This document shows, piece after piece, positions 1-10,225 of a stretch of DNA of 64,000 nucleotides. The position numbers were made by a program, and so were the translations under genes. The stretch comes from Casuarius casuarius. Lineage: Eukaryota; Chordata; Aves; Casuariiformes; Casuariidae. Location of the stretch: assembly GCA_003342895.1 (NCBI GenBank), contig PTFA01000230.1:1378966-1442965 (forward strand), read 5' to 3'. The notes beneath the pieces are model-generated. The model was not told where the DNA came from. It made no database searches and was given only the letters and a program-made list of their open reading frames with translations. The stretch's first letter is position 1. Every line of letters begins with the position of its first letter.

Positions 1-2892
1 CCTTTCCATGCAGATTAAATATATATATATATATAATGATACTCACTCTCTCTGCTTAACTTTATTTTCCATAGCATGTAAAAATGAGTTTGTGCTTTAG
101 AAGAAATGTTCAACATATGCTACTTGGACTGAAAAGGCAATATATGTCATATCCTTGTATATAGGATAGAAAGTGGAAACCCAGAAGCTGAAAGTTTTAC
201 AGACTATATATAGCACAAAGAGTTTTTGAAATCCTTGGGTAGGTAATGGCTTACAATAGGGCGTGTTTATTAAAATAACAGTAACTATAATCAGTTTGCA
301 GAGCTACAGTTAGTTGGCCTTTTGTGATGATATGCAGGAATATTCTACAGTGCTTTAGGTTACAGCATCTAGTCTACATATTCTTTCCTCTTAATCACCA
401 AGGGTGTTACCAGATTACTATTGCTCATGGTATTAGTGTTAGAAATAGTGTCAGTATTACTCTTACTTATCTATTACCAAAGCTACCTTTCAAAATATCA
501 CAAATAAAACTGTTCTACCTCTTGCATTCATTTAAGACTTTAGAAGATTCGCTTGAGACCTTTGTTTATTTCACAGCTCCTTAGATTACAATGATTAGTA
601 TAAATTAAAATATTTCAAAAACTTCATCAATCACTTGAAATTTTTTGCTCCAATTTCAGCATTTACTTATAGCAGTTTTAACACAAGCATTGCTGCATTT
701 TACACACACTGCTTCAGACTGAGGAAACAAAAATATATACCAACATGACATTCATCTCTCTAATGTTGTTTTTCAGTGTAGTTGAAATTAATAAAAATGA
801 AAATGAGAGTTTTCAATTTAAAGAAATTCAAAGGCATTTGTGACTTACTAAGCTAATCCTGTAAATAGGCATACTCATTAAAATTCTGCTACAGAAAGGT
901 GCACAGTCTTGCTGACTTCATTGAGACTGATACTGATTTTGGCCCAAATAGTGTTGTCTCATAGATTTCTACTTGTGAATTATTGCAGAAATATGAAAAC
1001 ATGTGTCAAGATGAAACTCCCATTTCCACAGTTTTCTGGTGAAATTCTGTAAGCTGGGTCAAATTTAAATTTAGCTAGCAAGACTGTAAGTTTCTGTAGT
1101 TTGAAACAGCAGAAATTAACCATCAGCTGAACGGCCATGGACTGAAGTGGAACGAAAATTGTTTCTCTACCTTAGAATACAAATCTAACTGAAATCAAAA
1201 TAAGGCTTCTTATTGCAAATTTGTGATGATTCACCATTGCTGAGAATTTTTTTTCCTGGATTCTGTATAGTAACATCAAGAGTATTCGTTGTGGGTACAA
1301 ACATTTTCTTCTCAGTAGAAGATTTTTGAGTGTGTTCCTGGTATGTCTGTGTTGAATTGCTCAGCAATATTTGCTGTTGAATAAGATGACCTCTTCACAG
1401 ATTTTTACTGTTTTTTTTTTCTTACTGCACAGCTAAGTATGTCAGTTACATAGCTTTTGTGGGTCAGAACAGTTGAAGTAGGCTGCATGTTTGAATTAGC
1501 AATGTGAATGACTGATAGCCAGCAAATTATATGTGGTCAGTGTACTTAGCTTGTGATGCAAATCTGCCTTTTTTAATGGTCAGCTTTATAGGATCCCTGA
1601 TACATAATTCATTTCTCAAATAACTGAAAACTAGATAGGAATCTTGCATTCATATTTGTTTCCCTTAATTCATCTTTACATACTTGTATGAATGTCTTCT
1701 GTTGCTACATTTCCTTGTCAAACATAAGAGATCTAAACTTCACATAAAGTAAAGGTCTTCTAGGAAAAAAATCATTCAACTGTTTAATTTTTTAGGTCAT
1801 TTTAAAGTAGAAATCTGAAAAAAGTGTTTAAAAACACTATCCAGTTTCATTCTGCTTTCACCACTCCAGTCACATCATCTTCAGTTCCTTATGTCATCTT
1901 CCCACTGCCCAACCCCATGCAATTTTAGTGCAGCTTTATCATCACCTTTAAGTCTTGACACAATTTTGATCTGCCTAACCTATAATCTCACTTCCTCTGT
2001 ATTCCAACCTCTTAGCCTGCATTTTCCCCAGTTCTGTACAGAACATCATATATACATCTTTTTTAATTCACCGACAATTTCTCGCTTCCTTAAAGCTTAC
2101 TTTAAGGAAGATTGGCTACTTCATGCTGTTCTTCAGGCATAGATCTAATGTTTAATTTTGTTTTGTTCTAATGTTGCAGTCACCATTCTGAACCTCTAAT
2201 GGAAGATCCAAGTACTGCTTTAAAAAATTTTACAAATAAGTAGTTAAAAAGATGGTCTTGAGGCATAGGAAAAAGTGAGATGTAATCTTTTTGCCCAGGA
2301 ACCAATAATTAACAGCAGCGGAAGAATCTAAATGTAAATCCTTTACACCATCATACCCTCAAACCCTTTCAAAGGCTTGTCTCTGCCATACAGCATAAAA
2401 ATACTTGCCATTTGACAGTGGTTTGACAAGTGTGCAGCTGAGTCTTTGCCACACATAAAGGGCTCTGAAAGAAATTGCAAAATGCTTGAGTAAAAAGTAG
2501 TTGAATGTGTAATCAGGGTGGTGTGCCTTACTTCTCTGAATTAAAGGTGCTACTCACAAAACAGCACTCTGTGTGTGACCACCTGACTACCTGGATCCAT
2601 CAGGAGAGATCAGATGCTTTGGCATCTAGCTGATTTTATGCATTGCAAGAAAAATGTCATTATCACACATCATTTAAGGCATGTAGTTAACACTGCTATT
2701 AACAGAGCTGATTGGTTGAAGTACAGGGCAAGTGTCAAAGACATTCTTTAGATTCTGATTGTTTTGAATTTTTTTGTTTGTTGATCAAAACAAAGCAATC
2801 CGTTCAAAGTGTTTAATGCTTTTTACTAAAATGTTAATATATAAAATATTTCTGTTAATAGATGCTCATGGTTCTTACTTTATAACTATCAG
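1..2892 (+). other. EXOC2: EXOC2 intron (partial)
   Basis: AT-rich intronic sequence upstream of the first EXOC2 exon seen. A short (TA)n run lies at about 19-36. A perfect 11-bp stem with a 4-nt loop lies at 2085-2110. No further EXOC2 exon or other gene was recognised; the open frames here are short and show no family resemblance. Confidence 0.75.
2085..2110. repeat. 11-bp perfect stem, 4-nt loop
   Basis: The arm cttccttaaag (2085-2095) is the exact reverse complement of 2100-2110, with loop ctta. It is an intronic short hairpin of unknown role. Confidence 0.85.
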
Positions 2893-3015
2893 GTATTTAC
2901 CATTTCCAAAGACTTAGTTCCTCGGGTGATGTCAAGGATTGTAGAAGCAGTCTCTGAAGAATTGAGTCGACTGATGCAATGTGTTTCATCCTTCAGTAAA
3001 AATGGAGCTTTACAG
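2893..3015 (+). CDS. EXOC2: EXOC2 coding exon (fourth from last)
   Basis: This exon has 123 nt, exactly 41 codons, phase 0 at both ends. The acceptor is ctatcag before 2893 and the donor is gtagct after 3015. The peptide starts [12 protein letters not shown] and ends [10 protein letters not shown], typical of EXOC2. Confidence 0.95.
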
Positions 3016-6000
3016 GTAGCTGCATACTTTTTACTGTCAAAGATCTGAATTTAGAAAAATGACAGTAACAGAGAGAGAAATATAGTCTGTATATTTGTTG
3101 GATTTATTTTAGCACTGGAAACAAACAAGGAGGTAAAAAGTATTAGGATATGACCTATTGCTCAGGTATATGGATCAATATCATTTGGGATGCTGGAACT
3201 GCATAATAGTAAATACAATTCCATTTTTGGGTTTGATTATATTTTAGTGAAATCTGCATCTGAGTACATAAAAGATTACCTATATCCCGTGAGATAAAAA
3301 GCATCATAATGACATTTGAAATGTTATTAAATGCTGTCTTTGGTTTGTCACCAAAACATTTATTTTAAAAGAAAAAAACAGTTTTATGATCTTTAGAGAG
3401 TTACGACCTTGAAAATGTGATGTGGTAGGATCTTGCACGTCTTTGCAGAACTTGTTAGTCACTTGTTTAATATGATAATTCTGTATTAGCACTCTGCCAT
3501 TGCGCGGGTAGGACAGATACTGTTGTACTGCCCTCTTCATTTCTGATTGGTCTGATTGTATTCACTATTGAATAAGTTTTAAAGGAGTCTGTAAGAAAAA
3601 AAACATGAAAAAAAAAAATCCCACTGACTCAATGATTGCTATGACTGTGCTAGGCAGGCAGAACCAGCCACCTTTTTTTACTGTCTGTGACAGCATTCTT
3701 ACATTGTGGTGGGAAACTAAGTATCTAAATGCAAGCCTTATTTGCCAGTTGCTGTTAGTGATTGCACTTGACAGAGAATTAAGGTAAGAAGATCACAGCC
3801 ATAAGACCACAGCAATAAGATTGACTGCCATTTTAAACCAATCAATGACCAACAACAAAGTTGGTGGTATATCATTTTTCTTTGACTAGATGACCCGCCT
3901 TATAAACTTGCTGCCTAAACCTGCAATTGAAAGGATCTTCCCTCCCTGCTGTAAATTTCTCACTTATGATTCTTTTCTGTTCCTCTGAACATAGAAAACC
4001 CTGTATAATTTGAGGTAGACAATAGCAGTGTGAGAGTGGTCTGGACTGGTCAGACTGATCAATTATACATCCCCTATATGGAGAATCGGACTTTGACAAG
4101 AGAAGCCGAAGTCTGTTTTCCTGCATCGGATGATCCATACTTTTGCAGGCTTTGCTCTTCCACCATGTTTGTTTAAGCTGTGGCACTTGAGAATGTGACA
4201 TTCCCACTGTACTGTTAACCTCCTAAAACTTAGAGTCCAAAATCTTATATGTTGGACTTTAAGAAATCCTAGACTATTCAGCTTGGAGGGCTACAAGAGA
4301 AAGGTGAAACATTCTGCAATGAGAAAAATATTTCTTATGAGTATAAAATGGATAGTTAGCTACATTCTATTTTGCGCCAGAAAGTTCTGTAGGAGAAAAA
4401 GCATAAATCTGCTGGCTTCCTGCCTAGGAGAAATAGAGATGATGGGAAGATATAAAAGCCAAAACCTTTGCTTTGGATTGGAATCAAATTTCTGTGTTGC
4501 ATTATAAAAACTTTTGTTTTAAAAAATTGTTATGGTATGAATTTTGACTAAATTTGTATCAGTTGCTGTAATAACTGGCTGGATTAAATTGTATATGGTG
4601 AACAAGAGCTGAATCTGAATTGTGGTGAAGTTCACTTAATATTTGTATGGAATAAGTTATTTAAGTATTGATCAGATTCAGAATGTTCTTGTTTCATATA
4701 AAACCTGTGATGATAATGATTACATTTCAAAGACTGGAGAAAGATATATGAACTTTGTGTAGTCCTTGAGTTCATTCTCCATTATAGTTTGCCTGGGTCG
4801 AAATCAATACCTAGACACACAGTATAGAGTAAGGAGTAGAATCCCCAAGCTTGTGTGCCCACCAGGTGACAGACAAGAGAAGTAGAGCACTACTTCCTCA
4901 TCTGATGGGAAAAAAAAAATTCAGTAGCAAAACTAAGAATAAAACGTGTATCGACAGATTTTTGTTTCCTTCCTCCCCGGCCCAAGCCATGCTGTGAGAA
5001 GTTAAGCTTACCGGCCTTTAAAAAAAGGGAGGGGGGGAAGGGGACAAAAGAAAAATTAGGATAGTGTCTTTCTATCGCAGAACAGAAAAGATGGAACAGA
5101 ATTCAAGATTTATTACTGTTACTGAGAGACAAACCAATGTTTTTAGACTGCTACATAGTCATAGTGACTGTACAAACAATTTGACTTGAATCAAAAGTAT
5201 GAAATTGTTCCTTTTAGCACTTTCCTAACTGACATGGCAGCATGGCAACCAAAAATACATGAAACAAACTGTTAAAGCCAAGGCTGCTTAAAACTGCAGC
5301 ATGTAGTATTTTCCTCTAAAAGCAGATAAAGCTTTGTGATACTAGTATTCAGTTGACCAAAAGGCATGGTAAGGTTGTTTCAATATTTGTATTTCTGTCT
5401 TTAGGCAAGACTTGAGATCTGTGCTTTGAGAGATACAGTGGCCATATACCTAACACCAGAAAGCAAGTAAGATGTGCGGTGATTGATATTGTTTCATTGT
5501 AATGAAATCCTTGGTAAACATGCAAAGAACATAATGTAAATTAAGTGTTTTCAAGAAACTGTGCTTCAAATAGAATATGTGGTGTAATAAGCAAATACGT
5601 GGGAAACAGGTTACCATTAAGGTTTTATCAGTTTAAAGAAAATTGTTACTTTCATTTAATTTTTTGTTATTAATTTGAGCTTGTTTGCTGATACAAACTA
5701 GATATTTTGTACTCTTACCAAAAAAAAAAAAAGAAAAAGAAAAGAAAAAGAAAAAAAAAAGAAAAAAAAAAAAGAACAGTAGTTCAGCTGCTGAGGAAAA
5801 CAGTGCTAAAACAAGACAAAGGCAGGTGTTACTGAGTTTCATCCAGTTTCTCACAGGGGTCCCATGCAGCATACTGCAAAAAGCCTGGCAGACATGTCAG
5901 AGAAAACATAGAACCAGCCATTGGCAGGATCCCCTCATAGGGATATGGAAAATTAGGGCTGTCCGCAAGCTTGCACAATACACTTCTCGTTTTCCACACA

Positions 6001-9000
6001 CCTGATCAGGGAAAGTGAGTTCAGCTTCCCTCTGTCTCTTACAAGGAAAGCCTTTAAAAGGCTTTCAGCAATTTAGCATCTTTCAGTGGGGTACAAAATT
6101 GAAGATAAATATTGTGGGGCATATACACACATACAAATATAAAGCGAGAAGGAAAAGCACTAGCAGCGTTTGTGACCGATGCAGTCAAAACATCCAAAAA
6201 CACAAACTATGATAGCTGTCAGCAGTTTTGAGTGATACTGACTGATTGATTACAAGTTGTTAGTTGATTATCCTTGGGATTGGATATGAACATATTCATC
6301 CATTAGTTTAGATTACCTATATTTTTGTTAGGCCTGGCATTACATGTTCCCACTGATTGCAGTTGGGTCATGTTACATCATGAACATTTATTAGGGGAAG
6401 TTGTAAGGCCTGAGGCTCTAATGTATCTTTGTAATGTCACGTGTGATATTCAATGATGTCGCTGCATTCAATTTGGAAACGCTTGCTTCCCTATTCTGAA
6501 TGTCTGATGGCGATGAAGGCCTAGGTGAAAACTACTTGGCATCAGCTCAAATTGGACAAAAGTAAGTGCTATTGTTTCCAATCAGCATATGAGCAAAACA
6601 GAGTGAACCCCAGAAGCTGAATCTTCTTAGATGCCTTTTTATTCCTAGACTTGTCACTAATAGTTGCTACAAATAGCCATATTCATCTTCTGCTGACAGA
6701 AGATTGTACACATCTGTGTAGGTCTTGCATCGTTCCCTGCACATGTGCTTCAGGTTGCCAAGAAAGGTGTGGAATCTCCATCCTTGGAAATATTCAAACT
6801 TGACTGGACAAGGCCACAAGCAACTCTGTCTAACTTCAAAACTGGCCCTGCTTTGAGGGGGGGTTGGACCTGGTGATCTCTGGAGGTCCCTTCCAACCAA
6901 AACTATTCTGTGATTCTATGTTACATCAATGCAAACCTACTGTAATTTTCTCTTTTGTCCTGGACTCTTCAGGTATTACAGTTCTAGGCAGAAGACAGGC
7001 TGGCAATTACTGTAATACCTGAAGAGTCCAGGACATCAAGCACTGTCTTAAATAAGCTGCTGATTTAGCATTTCCTTTTGGCCTCTGGTGTTTATCAGAT
7101 TAGGACTGTCAAGAGACCTGCCTGAGCCCATGGCCACTTTATATACAATTTGCACATAAATGTCAAGTGTTGAGTTGATATTTTGTTAATTGATTGAAAT
7201 AAGAAGAATGGATAAAATATATCATGTCTCTATGAACTATATATAGAGAAACTGTTATTGCTGAGAGGGAAAATAAGTATTTTTGCTTTCCTTATAGCTC
7301 AAGCTTTAAGCAAGCTTTGGAAGCCTTGCCTCAGCTCTCAAGTGGAACAGACAAAAAGTGAGTATACTGCACTGTCTCATCTCCTTTCTGGTTTCTAGGG
7401 CCATTTCTTTTTACTGCTGTACTGACACTTTGTTACTAGAGGGTTAACCTTCACTGTATTTTACTCTTCTGAGTCACAGAATGAAAGCTTCTTTGAACAG
7501 TGTGGAAAATAAGCTAGGCCCTTGTTCAGTGTGGCCTCTTAAATTATACAGGAGAGCTGATGGCTTTGTGGCACATCTCCCTTTCCCATCCTAGGCTTAC
7601 CAGTTCAATACAGCTTTGTATTTATTTTTTAATTTCAGTCAGTTTTAGCCTTCTATGCTAATCTTAGTTTCAGTGAGCTCCATTGTCTTGTCTTGCTGAT
7701 TTTAGCAGCAATTAAAAAATGGCCAAGAAGCAAAGTCTGAGTTTTTGCCAGCCGATATTTGGGGAACTTTCAAAACTGACTTGTTTCATTTTAAAAACAA
7801 ATAAGAAGGGTCTGTGGTTCTTCCTTAACGTCAAGAGGAGGAGTTCTGGGTTCCTCCTTGCACACCATAGCAGCCTTTGACAACCAAGCTGCTTTTCTGC
7901 ATCCGACCTAGCATTTGATAGTCTATGTTATAAGCATAGCTTCATAAACTGTAGCATGGTAAAACCAGGCATGATTTGTAATGAGTATATTAGTATAAAT
8001 ATGGCTGTTTTGAGATTGGTATTATGGTATCTTTAGGAACTAAACTGCATCAAATCAGTGTGCACTTAACATTCAGAATTCAGAATATTCTGTAGACACA
8101 TCTAGATCCTGTTTGTACAGCCCATGGTCTGCAAACCTTGCCTTCTTCCAGAAGTCCTCTGTCTGTTTATTCAAAGCTAATGTTCACTAGCCCTCCACAG
8201 CAAGTCTCAAGTTATCTTCTTGCCTTATCTCATGCTTTATTAAAGGTAGGATCAGTTTTGAGTAAGGAGAGTTCTTCTTTCAACTCAGACTTTCCAAGAC
8301 ACCTGCCGGATTTTGTTGAGTTAGTCACCAGCATCTGAGCTTCATTGGACAGATGAGAATCAAGAACTGCATCATTTTTACGTCTCTCTCAGAGTTCTGA
8401 GCCCCAGACAGTGCCAAACTTTGTTCTGTTTCCTGGGTTATTACCACTGCAATTGCCAGCACTCAAAACAGTTCATTATAAACTACACCTATTTGTGTTA
8501 AATAACACATATTTATGGACTGATGTAGAGCTGCTCCTTTCTGTTTAACCAAAGTCATTGCTACGATACTGAATGATTGTTGTGGCTATAGTCATTTTCC
8601 AGAGGGATTCCTGAGGAAGCAGATACTGATTTTGTGGTTCAAATTGTTACTGATTTTTATTTTTATTTTTTACCATACAATATAATTTCCTTTGTTACTG
8701 ACTGTTGAATAATCACAGCTTGCCAAAAGTTTTAGATAATGCATATCTGCCCCATCGAGCTTGCTTTTGAAATAGAGCAAAAAGTTGTGAGAACACGTTC
8801 TTCCTCCAAATACAGATGAAACATAGAGGCAAGAATGTAAAATTTAATAATGCATCTCCACTGTTATAATAAATATCTCTTACAACAAAACCATCAATAC
8901 CCTTGATCCTATATCTGTATTTTGAGGATTATAATAAACATCCACCACACCAGCTACCTTCTGGGCAGCTATGTAGATGTAACTGAACAGAATGAACTCA

Positions 9001-9704
9001 TACGTAGTTTAGTATCTGTAAAGGACAAAACTACACAGCTGCAAATGAGTGAATACTTCTTCCAGAGCAGTCATTCTACCTCTGATCTCTCAGACATGAT
9101 CCTAAAGAGAAATCCCTGAAATACCTCCCAAAGACAGATTTGAGAACTAAAATTCACAATTCAAATAGACACCAAAAACCATAGCCTTCATAAGGGATAC
9201 TGGTTTTATGGCACACAGTCTGGCAGTTTCTAGATTTTCTTTACATGATAAGAATCTTATGATCCTTCACCACCAGTTCTTTTGCTATTGTGTTTTGCAT
9301 GTGTGTTTCTTTCAGGAGATGGTTTTTATGAGGAAGGAAAGGAATATAAAGGTGTATTTTATTACCTTGATAAAATCTCTGTGGCTAAGTCCTCCTCTGG
9401 CCGTAGATCATCCCTTTATGAGATCATCCCTTTATGAAGAATACTTGCCGTATTTCTAAATATCTATAATGTTCAGATATCTAAACTAGATGCAGTTTTA
9501 GGCCCTGTATTTGAACAGTGTATTTGAAGTTACATACAGAATAGCCAAAATGTTTGGTAGTTGTTCCCTTTTCAGAATCTGCTGAAGTTGTAAATATTTT
9601 CCTTTTACAGGTTACTAGAAGAGCTACTAAATAAATTTAAAAGCAGCATGCACTTGCAACTGACTTGCTTTCAAGCTTCTTCATCAGCAATGATGAAAAC
9701 ATAG
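2893..9704 (+). CDS. EXOC2: Exocyst complex component 2 (Sec5), 3' part of the gene: last four coding exons
   Basis: Four exons, 2893-3015, 5405-5466, 7298-7357 and 9611-9704, join in frame (339 nt: 112 codons plus TAG). The product matches the C-terminal end of vertebrate EXOC2/Sec5, for example [33 protein letters not shown] and the terminal AMMKT. Every junction has AG/GT borders and the phases agree (0, 2, 2). From the usual length of about 924 residues this is roughly the last 112; the upstream exons lie before position 1. Known of the family: Sec5 is a subunit of the octameric exocyst that tethers secretory vesicles to the plasma membrane and is an effector of Ral GTPases. The N-terminal Ral-binding domain is not in this window; the part here is the helical C-terminal region. 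The gene faces IRF4 tail to tail, as in other vertebrates. Identification is near certain from recalled family similarity; no search was run. Confidence 0.96.
3016..5404 (+). other. EXOC2: EXOC2 intron, 2.4 kb
   Basis: Intronic, AT-rich, with a G/A-rich patch near 5021-5051. No exon, RNA gene or recognisable repeat was seen. Confidence 0.8.
5405..5466 (+). CDS. EXOC2: EXOC2 coding exon (third from last)
   Basis: This exon has 62 nt: 20 codons plus two bases. The acceptor is tctgtctttag and the donor is gtaaga. It encodes [20 protein letters not shown], which continues the previous exon without a gap. Confidence 0.95.
5720..5775 (+). repeat. Purine (A/G) low-complexity tract
   Basis: An uninterrupted run of A with scattered single G, about 55 nt, pure purine on the + strand and pure pyrimidine on the other. 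The Lys-rich and Phe-rich open frames it creates on the two strands are artefacts. Confidence 0.9.
6046..6066. repeat. 21-nt palindrome
   Basis: Two 10-nt arms (gaaagccttt and its reverse complement) flank a single central A. It lies in an EXOC2 intron; no function was recognised. Confidence 0.85.
6754..6920 (+). mobile_element. CR1 LINE 3' fragment
   Basis: The segment follows the well-known CR1 3' end: a 'gtggaatctccatccttgga' block, then 'ggttggacctggtgatctc', 'aggtcccttccaacc', and a closing ATTCTGTG ATTCTATG (6905-6920), two copies of the CR1 terminal octamer. It is 5'-truncated, as usual for CR1, and lies in the sense direction inside an EXOC2 intron. The 5' edge is approximate. Confidence 0.92.
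6956..7035. repeat. Perfect 27-bp inverted repeat with 26-nt spacer (80-nt hairpin)
   Basis: Bases 6956-6982 are the exact reverse complement of 7009-7035, with a 26-nt spacer. The repeat starts 35 bp after the CR1 end and lies within an EXOC2 intron. The size and shape resemble a pre-miRNA or the remains of a small inverted-repeat element, but no known family was recognised. Confidence 0.9.
7298..7357 (+). CDS. EXOC2: EXOC2 coding exon (second from last)
   Basis: This exon has 60 nt. The first base completes a split Asn codon (the mammalian protein, as I recall it, has a different residue here) and the last two bases begin a split Lys codon. The acceptor is ccttatag and the donor is gtgagta. 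It encodes [19 protein letters not shown]. Confidence 0.95.
7358..9610 (+). other. EXOC2: EXOC2 last intron, 2.25 kb
   Basis: Intronic sequence with a perfect tandem duplication of a 16-mer at 9405-9436. Nothing else was recognised. Confidence 0.8.
9405..9436 (+). repeat. Perfect tandem duplication of a 16-mer
   Basis: The 16-mer agatcatccctttatg occurs twice head to tail. It is identical in both copies, so it is probably a recent slippage event or an assembly duplication. Confidence 0.9.
9611..9704 (+). CDS. EXOC2: EXOC2 terminal coding exon with stop codon
   Basis: This exon has 94 nt, ending in TAG at 9702-9704. The acceptor is ccttttacag. It encodes [20 protein letters not shown] followed by [10 protein letters not shown], the conserved C terminus of EXOC2. 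Confidence 0.96.
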
Positions 9705-10225
9705 ACAGCAGTGCAATGCAGGGAACTCGAAAGGTGAAAATGCATAAGCATTACCCATTTTCCTGTACTGCTTCTATTCCTTCGAGCATTCTGAAGAAAA
9801 TGAAAGGAATTTCATTGAAAAAGAAATGACGAGATACAACTCAGAATAATGGTATGCAGTATCCTGTTGAGTGCGTGTTCCATTCATAAATACCAGGATA
9901 AAATGATTTTCTGTCTATTGCATTCTGTGGCATGGATTAAGCCAGTTTTGTTTACATACACTCTTCTTAGCTGTATGTGTGTGAAGAAATCTTCATTTAT
10001 GTGCTGCAATGTCAGTTTCATTTGCTAAAGTACATTTAAATATATTTTTAGCAAATGTCACCATAATTTTATGTAGTTACGCATACTGTTCAGTGCTTTA
10101 ATTCTTACCTTCCAGATGTAGAGCAATATTGATATGATTGGAAGAGTCAACTTCTATAAGCTATTGAGAAGCATGCAATAAATATTACCACTTACAGATG
10201 ACAAATAAATATTCAAATACAATAT
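9705..10225 (+). other. EXOC2: EXOC2 3' UTR (inferred)
   Basis: This is the AT-rich sequence after the EXOC2 stop. Two AATAAA hexamers (10177-10182 and 10204-10209) with T-rich sequence near 10240 suggest a 3' UTR of about 0.5 kb. Longer forms are possible, because further AATAAA-like hexamers occur near 10,930 and 11,356. The end is inferred, not seen in a transcript. Confidence 0.6.
10177..10209 (+). terminator. EXOC2 polyadenylation signals (two AATAAA)
   Basis: Canonical AATAAA occurs at 10177-10182 and again at 10204-10209, about 475-505 nt after the stop codon, followed by a T-rich stretch around 10,236-10,275 suited to a downstream element. Confidence 0.6.

Larger units (their letters stand above)
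5467..7297 (+). other. EXOC2: EXOC2 intron, 1.8 kb, with purine tract, CR1 fragment and hairpin
   Basis: This intron contains an A/G tract (5720-5775), a 21-nt palindrome (6046-6066), a CR1 3' fragment (6754-6920) and a perfect 27-bp inverted repeat (6956-7035), each listed separately. Confidence 0.8.

Noticed and set aside
5633..6005. Lys-rich and Phe-rich small proteins on the two strands
   Set aside because: They are created by the A/G low-complexity tract at 5720-5775.
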